Origin: Calliphora vicina
Taxonomy: Eukaryota > Arthropoda > Insecta > Diptera > Calliphoridae
NCBI RefSeq assembly: GCF_958450345.1
Contig: NC_088782.1
Location: forward strand, 119,708,046-119,772,045
Direction: 5' to 3'
Length of the DNA: 64,000 bases
The notes under the pieces were generated by a model. It made no database searches and was not told the origin of the DNA. It was given only the letters and a program-made list of their open reading frames with translations. Below, piece by piece: positions 44,380 through 56,750 of this stretch. Every line of letters begins with the position of its first letter. Within the stretch, counting starts at the first letter, position 1. Both the position numbers and the translations under genes were made by a program.

Positions 44380-47330
44380 GAAAAATGAAGCAACTCTGAA
44401 AATATTTTTAAAAAAATTTCTGCAAATTTTCACTACAGACGACTAACTTTTAACTAAATTTGCCAAAAAAAAAAAATAAAATTAAAAAGGTGGCAACTCT
44501 ATTAAACAGTTTTTTAAAGATTTTCCATATTTTGGTAACATTTTTCTTCATAATTGTTTTCTATTAAACAAATTTACTTACACAAACATATACTGCATAA
44601 ATTTAAATATTAATTAAAAAATTTTATGAAAAAATGTGGCATCGCCATAAAAAAATTTAAGGCAGTTTTTGTGCAAATTTACTTTAAGGCCTATAATTAC
44701 TCTAAATAGAATGTTTTTTATAATTGTTTTTACAAAAATACTAAAATTTGAAAATAAGTGGCAACGCCATTAGAAATTTAAAGCAGATTTTAATGTAATT
44801 TGCAGGGCAACCAAAAATATGCTCTAAAAAAAGTGTTTTATGCGCATAAAATATGCACTTAAAAATGAAAAATATGCTGTTGAAATATAAAAAATATGCA
44901 CTTAAAAATAGTTGGCTATTGTTTGATTTCAATGTTTTATTAAAAATAATATAAGTAAATAAAAATTTGTTTAGTAATTACATAGTTGCATAATATTGTA
45001 GGGAGAGGATATTAAGAATTTCTCGAAATGTTTCTATTATACATAATGCTTTAAAATCTTTATAATTTGAATTATGTTTCAAAATCGCTATAGAGAGCGT
45101 TTGTAATTGTTTGGTAAAAACTTGCAGTGGATTTTGGAGCACTTGTCATATATGAAGATTAACATCTAAATTTGACTTCCAAAATTTAAACAGAATTATC
45201 TAAAAGCCTTACAATAGTGAAATGATTTGTTTTCTTTAAAACTGCTTAAAAATAAATTTTTATTATTGGAACTCAAAATATTTAATTCAAATATATGGAA
45301 ACTAAGATCCCTTAAGTCAATGAAAATTTAATGAAGATAAGTCGGTTATGGGTACTCTATTTTTTTTCTTTAAGTAGCTTAGGCGAATTATCATTGTACC
45401 TTAACAAAATTGTAAAATATAGAAATGAAAAATTACAATACAAGCAATAAAATTATATTTAGAAAACAAAATACTGGAAATAAAGAAAATATGCAACAAA
45501 AATATGCAGTTATGAGTTAAATATGCAAAAATATGCTATAAAACGCAAAATATGCAGTAAAGAACAAAATATGCAAAAATATGCACTAACAAATCGATGC
45601 CAAAATTCTTATAATTGTCTGAAACGGATAAATAACTAACTCATATATTTATACGACGCACAGCAAAAAATATGATTTTGCATATTTTTGGTTGCCCTGG
45701 TAATTTGGCTTTTAATGGTTTAATTACTCTAAACAGAACTTTTTGAAAAAAAAAATTTATAAAAATATTAAAATTTTAACATTTTGGTGAAAAAATGTGG
45801 CAACTCTGAAAATAGTTTTTCCATAATTTTTCAATTCTGATTTAATTTTTTACTAATATTGTTTATTTTTAAACAAATTAATTAAAAAAACTAAAAAAAA
45901 TCTAAAAAGATGGCAACTCCAATAAAAAAATTTTCACAGATTTTTCTTAATTTTATGATATTTTTTATAAAAAAATTTTCTCCATTAATCATATTTACAT
46001 ACAAAACAATCCAATGCATCAATTTATGATCCAATAAAAAAAGCATTATAAATAAATATGGCAGCGCCATAAAAAATTGAAATCAGTTTTAGAGAAATTT
46101 TACTTTGATGTCCATAGTCAATCTAAGATAAATGTTTTTCATTTATTTTTAACCAAAAAAAGCAAAATTTAAAAATTTTAGTGAAAAAATGTGGCAACTC
46201 TAAATATACGTTTAAAGTGATTTTTCTATAATTTTACAATATTCGTCTACAGGGGTATATATTTTAACCCAAGTTATTTATTATTCATAAAATTTACAAA
46301 AATCCTCCAAAAAGGTGGCAACTATAGTAAAAGTTTATCAAAGATTTTCCACTTTTTAGTCAAATTTGTATTCAAAATTGTTCTCTATTAACCAAATTTA
46401 CACAAATAAACTCAATAACAAAAACTTAAGAAAAATTCTGAATTCAGTTTAAATGTTTTGAGTATTTTTTCTTTAATTTTACAAGAATATTTTGTAAACA
46501 TTTTTTTAACAAAAATACTACAATTTTAGATATGTGGCAACACCAAAAAATATCTAAAGCCGTTTTTGTTTAAATTTTACTTTGAATTCCTCAGTTAATT
46601 ATAACAGGATGATATTTCTACCAATTTTTTTATAAAAAAATAATAAAATTTAAAAATTTTGGTGAAAAAATGTGGCAACTCTAAAAATATTTTTTTGTTA
46701 TTTTCATATAATTTCAAAGTTTTTATCTACAGCTGACTAAATTTTATCCAAAAATGTTGTTTATTAGCTAAATTTACCAAAATTAATACAATTCATTAAA
46801 AGGTGGCAACTCTAGTAAACAGTTTTTCAGTTAGTTTGAATATTTTAAGTTTAAAATCACTTTAGAGAGAATGTTTTTTAACAAAAATACTAAAAAAATT
46901 TAATTTGCTGAAATAATGTGGCAACTCTAAAAAATATTTTGAAGTGATTTTTGTAAAAATTTTAAATTTTCGCCTAAATATGATTTTAAAGTTAATTATT
47001 AATCAGGTTTGTAAAAAATTTAAAAAAATCCGAAAAAGGTGGCAACTGTAAAATTTTTTTTTTCCAAATTTTAATAAAAAATTTTATCCAAAATGTTATC
47101 TAATTATTTATATTTACTTGCAAACAAATTTACTACTCCAATTTTGAATTTAATTAAAAAAAATATAAAAAAATGTGGCAACACTTTAAAACATTTTAAT
47201 AATTTTAATTATAATTGTACAATTAATCCAAATAGTACATTTTTTTTTTAATTTTCTTACAAAATCATAAATATTATAAAATTTTTAGGAAAAAATATGG
47301 CAACTCTGAAAAAATTTTATAACGTTTTTT
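44380..47330 (+). repeat. GTGGCAACTCT-centred diverged satellite, array 2
   Basis: Same family and orientation as 1-2890. Motif copies lie at about 44489, 44636 (variant), 44758, 45796, 45909 (atggcaac), 46058 (variant), 46191, 46315, 46533, 46671, 46801, 46918, 47040, 47176 and 47297. Spacing is about 115-150 bp outside gaps. Linkers are AT-rich and diverged. The array is interrupted by the hAT-like element at 44803-45699. Confidence 0.85.
44803..45699. mobile_element. Non-autonomous hAT-like transposon 2 (897 bp)
   Basis: Perfect 20-bp terminal inverted repeats, CAGGGCAACCAAAAATATGC at 44803-44822 and its reverse complement at 45680-45699, are flanked by an exact 8-bp target duplication GTAATTTG (44795-44802 and 45700-45707). 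The CAGGG terminus and 8-bp duplication are standard for hAT elements (family knowledge). AAAATATGC-type subterminal repeats are frequent at both ends. No transposase frame. It shares a perfect 37-bp core with the element at 11737-12950, in opposite orientation. The two are related in their interior but have different terminal bases. Confidence 0.92.
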
Positions 47331-49834
47331 TGTAAATTTAAAAATTTTAACTAAATATGCCTTAAATATTTTAAATGCTGTAATATGCCACTATTCTCAA
47401 ATATTTTTTTGATAGAATTTTTTAATTTTTTTTAAATTAATTTAAAAATTATATGAAATAAATTTTTCTAGCTCGAGTTCGTATAAAATTTGTACTTTTT
47501 AAGCTATTTATTGATGAATTTAAACAAAAATTACTTATTTTATAATCATTATTATTGCCCTCATAAAAAGAAAAATTGTGTTGCCTACTTTAAGGCTGTT
47601 TATTTTTTAAATTTGTAATACTTGTAAAAAATGTGTTTTATTTCCAAAATTTATCATATTTATTACTTACAAATCCTCTTTTTTTTGATATTTGTAACAA
47701 AATTTATGTTTTGTGCTGTTATCTTCCCTGCCCACTTGGTAAATTTTTGTATATTTTTGTGTAGGTGGTTTTTACATTTAACATAAATTTAAAATGTTTA
47801 TGGTTATTCTTTTCATGTTTATTTCAATTTCAGTTTTTGAAATGCTTTTTTAACTTGTTTTACCCTTAGTTTACATTTGATGAAGTATGTAAATTTGTTT
47901 ACAAAATTTATTTAGCATAATTTAAGGAGTTAACGTTGAAAGAAAGTTGAACATAATTTAAATTACAAAAAAAAATGAAAAAATGAATATGAAATAACAA
48001 TTTTGGTGACAATATTAAAAAGGGGGAGTTTTCGCTTTATTAATATTGAGGTTAAATCATAAGGACAAAGGGATTTTTTTTTTATTAAATAAGGAGGTTA
48101 AATTTCCGCGGTTATAAGCAAAGATTTTCCCTAAAATTGTTTTACTACAAAGAAGAATTGTTTCAACAAGCGAAAACAAATTAAAATAATACCAAAAACA
48201 AGGAATTAAAATTATTAAGCCTTAAGGTAGGCAACACAATTTATAATTTGAGCATAAAATTTAACTGTTTGTTTTATTAACTAGGATATTTAAAAACACA
48301 ATTTCTAATCATTTTTACAAGACTTTGTTTCCAAGAATTCAGCTTTTTAGAAATCACACTACGTAAACATTAGATTCAAAAATATTTTCCTTTTTATTTG
48401 TCAGCTCTTGATTAACCATTTTCACTTTCCTTTTTTCCCTACAAAAAATCTTCAACCTTTTATCAACTTATCTGTGAATTATAAAACCTTTTTCTAACAA
48501 ATTTCCACCCTAAGGAATAATACTTCCTTTAGCAAACTTGCAAATTGATCCAAACGAAAATATAAAATACACATTTTACCGGAAAATCCTTTTTAACATT
48601 AGCCTTATATAAAACTGAAAACTTTTCTAGCAAAAAAGATTGTAAAAATATTAAACTAAAACCAGAAATTTATAAAAATAAAAAATATATAAAAAAATTT
48701 CTTTCCTACCTCTCAAATTCCCTACTACTAAACACACAACATTTTTTTTCGTTGATATTTCCTCCTAAAGAATCCTTGTTTACTGTTCGTGATTGTGACA
48801 TTGACATTTGAATAAATTTCTACAACAATATAAACAACTGCATACTTTACTGAGCATTAAAAGTCTCTATGAAATGAATTACAGTTGTTATTTTGCAATT
48901 CAAGAGCATACTTTTAGGCTGTGTATGATTAAATGTAATATTGACAGAATTTCTGTAACTTTTATTTAATTCATCACATTAAATTAAATTTTTATGTCTA
49001 CATTAAGAATTAATTAAATAAAAAAAAAATATTTCTTTGAAGAATTTAAATCTTATAACAAGAACTTAAAAATTTAAACAAAAAACACAGTTATATCTTA
49101 ATTTTCTTAACAACCATCAAGGTTATAATAAAAAAAATATATAAAAAATTTCTTAATAAAATTTTAACTTTTCTCATTTCTTACTTATAATTTATATACT
49201 TCATATAAAACTCTTTACTTTTTCAAACTTCCCTCAATACCTTCAACTAAATACTTAAACGTATGCATCTAAATTGATTTGCCTTAACTTAACCTACATA
49301 AATCTTTTCTTATTGCAGCCTTAACATATGCTTCACAATATTTTATAAACATACTTATTAGTTTTAAGTACACGTTCAAGTTTTGTATGTCATAAACATT
49401 TATGTATTTCACATACCTAAATCAATATAGACTACATCTTTTAATTTAACAAAATTTATATACGTTTCTTTGTTTTTATTAAAAATCAATAAATAATAAA
49501 ACTTATACAATAAATACCAACACATACACATCGCCAACATTTATGAATATATTCATATTTTTATAATGTCCCACACACACACACACGAGTCAATATACTT
49601 CAATGGCTGTGGTAGTGTGAGAGAGTTTCAATATGTGTCACATCTGTCCTTAATTTATAAGGAGATAACAAGTTATTTTTGGGGTTTTATGAGAAATATT
49701 TATAGATTTTTAAGAACTTTACTATCAGAGACAAGAAACATGTCATTACTTTCGAGAAAATTAAAAGAAACAAGAATCAATTATTGATAAACAAATAAAA
49801 TATTGAAAGAAAATCAACACAACCCAACTAAATC
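47331..49834. other. AT-rich DNA, no gene recognised
   Basis: About 2.5 kb with no satellite. A short (AC)n microsatellite lies at 49573-49586. The open frame at 49566-49787 starts in that microsatellite and has no domain. No splice-flanked exon recognised. Confidence 0.45.
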
Positions 49835-51454
49835 AACTAGAACAGAACTAGAACTCGAAAAGAACTAGAACAGAACTAGAACAGAACTAGAACAGAACTA
49901 GAACAGAACTAGAACAGAACTAGAACAGAACTAGAACTAGAACTAGAACTAGAACTAGAACTAGAACTAGAACAGAACTAGAACAGAACTAGAACAGAAC
50001 TAGAACAGAACTAGAACAGAACTAGAACAGAACTAGAACAGAACTAGAACAGAACTAGAACAGAACTAGAACAGAACTAGAACAGAACTAGAACAGAACT
50101 AGAACAGAACTAGAACAGAACTAGAACAGAACTAGAACAGAACTAGAACAGAACTAGAACAGAACTAGAACAGAACTAGAACAGAACTAGAACAGAACTA
50201 GAACAGAACTAGAACAGAACTAGAACAGAACTAGAACAGAACTAGAACAGAACTAGAACAGAACTGAACTAGAACAGAACTAGAACAGAACTAGAACTAG
50301 AACAGAACTAGAACAGAACTAGAACAGAACTAGAACAGAACTAGAACAGAACTAGAACAGAACTAGAACAGAACTAGAACAGAACTAGAACAGAACTAGA
50401 ACAGAACTAGAACAGAACTAGAACAGAACTAGAACAGAACTAGAACAGAACTAGAACAGAACTAGAACAGAACTAGAACAGAACTAGAACAGAACTAGAA
50501 CAGAACTAGAACAGAACTAGAACAGAACTAGAACAGAACTAGAACAGAACTAGAACAGAACTAGAACAGAACTAGAACAGAACTAGAACAGAACTAGAAC
50601 AGAACTAGAACAGAACTAGAACAGAACTAGAACAGAACTAGAACAGAACTAGAACAGAACTAGAACAGAACTAGAACAGAACTAGAACAGAACTAGAACA
50701 GAACTAGAACAGAACTAGAACAGAACTAGAACAGAACTAGAACAGAACTAGAACAGAACTAGAACAGAACTAGAACAGAACTAGAACAGAACTAGAACAG
50801 AACTAGAACAGAACTAGAACAGAACTAGAACAGAACTAGAACAGAACTAGAACAGAACTAGAACAGAACTAGAACAGAACTAGAACAGAACTAGAACAGA
50901 ACTAGAACAGAACTAGAACAGAACTAGAACAGAACTAGAACAGAACTAGAACAGAACTAGAACAGAACTAGAACAGAACTAGAACAGAACTAGAACAGAA
51001 CTAGAACAGAACTAGAACAGAACTAGAACAGAACTAGAACAGAACTAGAACAGAACTAGAACAGAACTAGAACAGAACTAGAACAGAACTAGAACAGAAC
51101 TAGAACAGAACAGAACTAGAACTAGAACAGAACTAGAACAGAACTAGAACAGAACTAGAACAGAACTAGAACAGAACTAGAACAGAACTAGAACAGAACT
51201 AGAACAGAACTAGAACAGAACTAGAACAGAACTAGAACAAAACTAGAACAGAACTAGAACAGAACTAGAACAGAACTAGAACAGAACTAGAACAGAACTA
51301 GAACAGAACTAGAACAGAACTAGAACAGAACTAGAACAGAACTAGAACAGAACTAGAACAGAACTAGAACAGAACTAGAACAGAACTAGAACAAGAACAG
51401 AACTAGAACAGAACTAGAACAGAACTAGAACAGAACTAGAACAGAACAGAACTA
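49835..51454 (+). repeat. 12-bp satellite array (AGAACTAGAACA), forward
   Basis: About 1.62 kb. The left edge is degenerate (aactcgaaaagaac), with an AGAACT 6-bp run at 49930-49970. Small irregularities occur at 50264 (aactgaac), 51108-51125 and 51390. Its right edge passes into the hexamer array through 'agaacagaactagactaag', so the hexamer probably grew from a mutated edge unit (inference). Confidence 0.97.
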
Positions 51455-52490
51455 GACTAAGACTAAGACTAAGACTAAGACTAAGACTAAGACTAAGACT
51501 AAGACTAAGACTAAGACTAAGACTAAGACTAAGACTAAGACTAAGACTAAGACTAAGACTAAGACTAAGACTAAGACTAAGACTAAGACTAAGACTAAGA
51601 CTAAGACTAAGACTAAGACTAAGACTAAGACTAAGACTAAGACTAAGACTAAGACTAAGACTAAGACTAAGACTAAGACTAAGACTAAGACTAAGACTAA
51701 GACTAAGACTAAGACTAAGACTAAGACTAAGACTAAGACTAAGACTAAGACTAAGACTAAGACTAAGACTAAGACTAAGACTAAGACTAAGACTAAGACT
51801 AAGACTAAGACTAAGACTAAGACTAAGACTAAGACTAAGACTAAGACTAAGACTAAGACTAAGACTAAGACTAAGACTAAGACTAAGACTAAGACTAAGA
51901 CTAAGACTAAGACTAAGACTAAGACTAAGACTAAGACTAAGACTAAGACTAAGACTAAGACTAAGACTAAGACTAAGACTAAGACTAAGACTAAGACTAA
52001 GACTAAGACTAAGACTAAGACTAAGACTAAGACTAAGACTAAGACTAAGACTAAGACTAAGACTAAGACTAAGACTAAGACTAAGACTAAGACTAAGACT
52101 AAGACTAAGACTAAGACTAAGACTAAGACTAAGACTAAGACTAAGACTAAGACTAAGACTAAGACTAAGACTAAGACTAAGACTAAGACTAAGACTAAGA
52201 CTAAGACTAAGACTAAGACTAAGACTAAGACTAAGACTAAGACTAAGACTAAGACTAAGACTAAGACTAAGACTAAGACTAAGACTAAGACTAAGACTAA
52301 GACTAAGACTAAGACTAAGACTAAGACTAAGACTAAGACTAAGACTAAGACTAAGACTAAGACTAAGACTAAGACTAAGACTAAGACTAAGACTAAGACT
52401 AAGACTAAGACTAAGACTAAGACTAAGACTAAGACTAAGACTAAGACTAAGACTAAGACTAAGACTAAGACTAAGACTAAGACTAAGACT
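51455..52490 (+). repeat. Pure hexamer array (GACTAA)n, about 172 copies
   Basis: 1036 bp of GACTAA (TTAGTC on the other strand) with no interruption or substitution that I can see. It contrasts with the adjacent 12-mer array, which has occasional variants. It ends abruptly at 52490 against 'ttcaattggaattaaat', which is itself an internal position of the long repeat motif near 52970. Confidence 0.97.
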
Positions 52491-53095
52491 TCAATTGGAA
52501 TTAAATATTAAGTATACGTTTCAGTATTTTATGTAGTTTTCAGCAATTTTATAAGAATTTAATAAACTTCTTCTATGTTTTGTTTGCTTATCTTGTTACA
52601 ATATTTCTGTAGTTCATGGCTCTTTCTTTCAAATCTTACATTAATCCTGGTTCTGAAGTGGCTGCCATTATATAACGGAAGAAGTTGGGGAACTGTCCAA
52701 TGTTGCTGACATTGAACTGTAAATTATTATGAGCTTTATAATATTCTCCTCTGGCTGGAAATATTACAAGATTTCTTCTTTTTTCAGCAAGTTGAAAGTT
52801 AATTGAAAACTATAAATTTAATTTCTTCCAAAACGATGTTTTTAATTTATGACCGTCTTTAAATAAATCATTATATTTTGATAATTTTGTGAAACTTAAC
52901 CTTTACAAAGATAAATCTTTTGTAATTGAGCTTATAACTGATGTGGTGGCGTATGATTAATATTTAATGGCAATTGAAATTAAATATTAAGTATACGTTT
53001 TAGTATCTTTTGCAGTTTTCCGAAATTGTATAACAATTTATAAAACATGTTGTAAGTTTTTTTTGTTATTTATCTTGTTACAAACATCATTTATT
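52491..53095 (+). repeat. Long inverted-repeat family, left arm with partial tandem copy
   Basis: 52500-52602 and 52979-53092 are direct copies (19-mer ATTAAATATTAAGTATACG at 52500 and 52979, later 'tatcttgttaca'), offset about 480 bp. 52607-53010 is the inverted counterpart of 54062-54525: 'gctgccattatata', 'ctggctggaaatattacaag', 'ttttgtgaaacttaaccttt' and 'ggcgtatgattaatatttaa' occur in both, reversed. Near 52650-52610 the minus strand reads 'gattaatgtaagatttga', resembling a single monomer of the 35-bp satellite. Confidence 0.8.
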
Positions 53096-54061
53096 GTTTT
53101 AATAATTTAATATATAATTTGTTTAATAAATATAAAAATTCTTTAACAAGAAAGCAAAATAAATTGCAAGAGACCTTTTTTATTACATAAAATAAAGTAT
53201 TAAACTGATTACTTTTATTTACAGCTTGTTGATTTTAATAAATATTAAATACCAAACGAAGAAAACTTCTTGTTATTATTTTTATTAACACAACTAAAGC
53301 ATGAGAGAAAAAGGTAATGCCCTTAGAAAACCTCATGTAACAAGACCACAGTCAAGTAACTGAAAATTAACCACAATATTGAGGTTAAAATTTATATTTT
53401 AACGATATTGTAAACCAGTATTTTATATGATTATTATTTAAAAAGAGGAATGCACAAAAAATACACACACTTAGGTATAAAAATATTCCTTAATCCTTAT
53501 AAATGTTTGAGTGTATGCTCTCATACTCATGTGTGTGTATGTGTAAAAGTCTAAACAATATTTAACGTTTGATGTGGCAAACAACATTAAATCTTCATTT
53601 AATCTTATTTTTATGGCATACTTTTAGGTATAAACTCTAAGCACAGACACTTGAGTAAATGGAAAATCAAGAAAACGTATAAAAAAAATATATATTTAAT
53701 GCAAAATAACATAAAATAAAATCAAAAAATAATGTGTTTCTCCGAAACGAAACGAAAAACATCAAAAATGTATTAAAGTTCTTTGAATACTTGTATATTT
53801 TATGTCATTTTTTTAATGTTTTCACAAGTAATCACTTTTATATAAATAAATCTAAACATATAATTGGGTTTTTGCCAAGCAAAGATGCAATAAAGAATGA
53901 AAATGCCAACAAAAATTAAAGAAAATTTATGAGTGCGTAAAAAAAAATAATTTTAGATTTAGTTTTTTTTTAAAATTTTTTAATTATTTAATTTGAATCA
54001 AAAATTAAGAAAGTTGAGTGGGTAAATTTTTTTTCAATAATTTTTTTTGTTTTTCACCCGC
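53096..54061. other. Centre between inverted arms
   Basis: AT-rich, single-copy-looking, with GT-rich sequence near 53528-53545. The open frame 53734-53919 has no domain. No transposase seen. Confidence 0.4.
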
Positions 54062-54530
54062 AAAGGTTACTAAAACGTATACTTAATATTTAATTCCAAT
54101 TGACATTAAATATTAATCATACGCCATGCTTAAAAATTTCTCAGAAAATTGCAAAAATTTTCTCAAAATGCGATTTAATTGCAACCGATTTATCTTCATA
54201 AAGGTTAAGTTTCACAAAATTATGAAAATAATTTGTTATAAATTCGACAAATCCTTTTGTGAAGAAAATGAATTTATATGTACATAGTTATCAATTGACT
54301 TTCAACATGCTGAAAAAATAAGAAATCTTGTAATATTTCCAGCCAGTTGATGTTCATAAAGTTCATAGTAGCTTACAGTTGAATGTCAACAACATTGAAG
54401 AAATTCCCAACTTGAAAAGAACCCCAACTTCAAAAGTTAATCATACAATATGTTCTAGACTTTCCTCATTCGCTATATAATGGCAGCTACGGCAGGAACC
54501 ACGATTAATGATAGATTTGAACTACAGAAA
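54062..54530 (-). repeat. Long inverted-repeat family, right arm
   Basis: Inverted copy of 52607-53010 (see landmarks there), with the 19-mer reverse complement at 54076. Its outer end, 54490-54530 (ggaaccacgattaatg, atagatttgaactacag), is also the first recognisable monomer of the 35-bp satellite that follows. The arm and satellite therefore overlap. Confidence 0.8.
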
Positions 54531-55694
54531 GGACCACGTTTGGGCTAAAATTTTAACTACAGAAAGAACCTTAATTGAGCTAAAATTTTAGGCTACAGAA
54601 ATAACCTTAATTGAGCTAAAATTTTAACTACAGAAAGAACCACGTTTGGGCAAAAATTTTAACTACAGAACGGACCACGTTTGGGCTAAAATTTTTAGTA
54701 CAGAAAGGACCACGTTTGGGCAAAGATTTGAACAGCAGAAAGAACCTTAATTGAGCTGAAATTTTAACAACAGAAAGGACCACGTTTGGGCTAAGATTTG
54801 AACAGCAGAAAGAACCTTAATTGAGCTTAAATTTTAACAACAGAAATGACCACGTTTGGGCTAAGATTTGAACTGCAGAAAGAACCTTAATTGAGCTAAA
54901 ATTTTAACTACAGAAAGAACCACGTTTGGGCTAAAATTTTTAGTACAGAAAGGACCACGTTTGGGCTAAGATTTGAACAGCAGAAAGAACCTTAATTAAG
55001 CTGAAATTTTAACAACAGAAAGGACCACGTTTGGACTAAAATTTTAACTACAGAAAGAACCTTAATTGAGCTAAAATTTTTAGTACAGAAAGGACCACGT
55101 TTGGGCAAAGATTTGAACAACAGAAAGAACCTTAATTGAGCTGAAATTTTAACTACAGAAAGGACCACGTTTGGGCTAAGATTTGAACTGCAGAAAGGAC
55201 CACGTTTGGGCTAAACATTTTAGTACAGAAAGGACCACGTTTGGGCTAAGATTTAAACTACAGGAAGAACCTTAATTGAGCTGAAATTCTAACTACAGAA
55301 AGAACCACGTTTGCGCTAAGATTTAAACTACTGAAAGATCTTTAATTGAGCTGAAATTTTAAGTACAAAAAGGACCACGTTTTGGCTAAAATTTGAACTA
55401 CAGAAAGAACCTTAATTGAGCTAAAAATTTTAACTACAGAAAGGACCACGTTTGGGCTAAGATTTGAACTACAGAAAGAACCTTAATTGAGCTAAAATTT
55501 TAGCTACAGAAGAACCACGTTTGGGCTAAAATTTTAACTACAGAAAGAACCTTAATTGAGCTAAAATTTTAGGCTACAGAAATAACCTTAATTGAGCTAA
55601 AATTTTAACTACAGAAAGAACCACGTTTGGGCAAAAATTTTAACTACAGAACGGACCACGTTTGGGCTAAAATTTTTAGTACAGAAAGGACCAC
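54490..55694 (+). repeat. 35-bp satellite, left part
   Basis: About 34 monomers of ~35 bp. Two types alternate irregularly: 'cagaaaggaccacgtttggg' continuing 'ctaagatttgaacta', and 'cagaaagaaccttaattgag' continuing 'ctaaaattttaacta'. A higher-order copy of the segment at 54591 starts at 55572 (offset 981, 28 monomers) and continues on the far side of the retrotransposon. The array is cut at 55694 by the BEL/Pao insertion. Confidence 0.93.
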
Positions 55695-56043
55695 TGTTCG
55701 GTCAAAACATATTAAACACATAGTATTTGTAAAATTAAATAATTATATTTCCCTTTAATGAATTCATTATTTTAAATTCTTTGTCGCTCTTGTCGCATCC
55801 CTTTTGTACCTACATTTGCTTACACTTGTTTTTTTTATGCTAACCATAGTCTTAAGTAAATACATAAAATCTAACGGTATTGCATTCTTTGCATTCCTTT
55901 TAACATACATAACTTAAACACTTTTAACATCTACAATTTGAATCATTGTTAAAATAATCGTGAAACAATAAAGAGCAACTAAAAATAATTTGTGCACAAG
56001 TTTTTTATTTTTCAAAAACATTTTCGATATTTATGTTCACACA
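55695..56043 (+). repeat. 5' LTR of the BEL/Pao element
   Basis: Begins TGTTCGGTC and ends TTCACACA. It contains an AATAAA polyadenylation signal at about 55969, in 'gaaacaataaagagc'. It is identical by eye to the 3' LTR except for 8 instead of 9 T in the run near 55829-55836. No obvious TATA box. Confidence 0.95.
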
Positions 56044-56049
56044 TAAAAT

Positions 56050-56065
56050 TGGCGACCGTGACAGG
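56050..56065 (+). other. Primer-binding site of the BEL/Pao element
   Basis: TGGCGACCGTGACAGG lies six bases after the 5' LTR. This sequence type, complementary to a tRNA 3' end, is characteristic of BEL/Pao elements in insects (family knowledge). Confidence 0.85.
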
Positions 56066-56750
56066 ACAAAATAAAATAAAAATATAGTGGTTCTATCGTG
56101 GTTTAAAGAAAATAAAACAATTTAAAAAAAAAAACTAAACAATAAATTAAACAATCATAACCATTTCTATATTAAACTAAATAAAATATTGTTTGTTTTA
56201 ATTCATACAAACTAAACTTAAATCATAAACATTATCGTGATTATTATCATCGTCGTCGTTTTTGCATTTCTTCAAGAAAGAATATTTATCATCATCATTA
56301 TCGTCGATTGTGTAGTTCCCAGCAAGCAGCAGTTTTTCGTACAACATAATTATCATCACCAACAACATCATTATCGTATTCATCGCATTTGTTAGCCACC
56401 GTCCTCTTCTGTACATACAATAAAACATCATCTTTTAACAACAACAACATCGATTTCTCTTCGCAGAGTACTCTTAAATATTTCGAACAAGTAAGTGAAA
56501 CAAATAAAATCATTTACACCGTCTACGCTCTTAATATATTTTTGTCTTTACATTGCACACACACACAAGCGTACATTGTGTTGGAGAATTCAAATAGTGT
56601 TGGCACTTATGAATAGGCCCTTTTAAGTAACGATAGGCACATTTGCACAACGCATAGTACTACTGAAATTCTTTTGAACTTTTATTAATTTTGTGTCAAC
56701 TTTAACACTCTAATCAACTTTAACACAATTTGTATCAACTTTAGCTCAAC
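56066..56750 (+). other. 5' leader of the BEL/Pao element
   Basis: Untranslated leader between the primer-binding site and the gag start, with ATC/ATT-rich repeats at 56235-56390 that generate spurious opposite-strand frames. Short frames at 56198-56616 are not considered genes. Confidence 0.7.

Noticed and set aside
51455..52490. TTAGTC hexamer array as a telomere or telomere seed
   Set aside because: The hexamer is not TTAGG or TTAGGG, flies generally do not use telomerase repeats, and the array is internal, bordered by a 12-mer satellite it appears to derive from.
56198..56616. Short frames in the BEL/Pao leader as genes
   Set aside because: They arise from ATC/ATT repeats on both strands between the primer-binding site and gag. 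No family resemblance.
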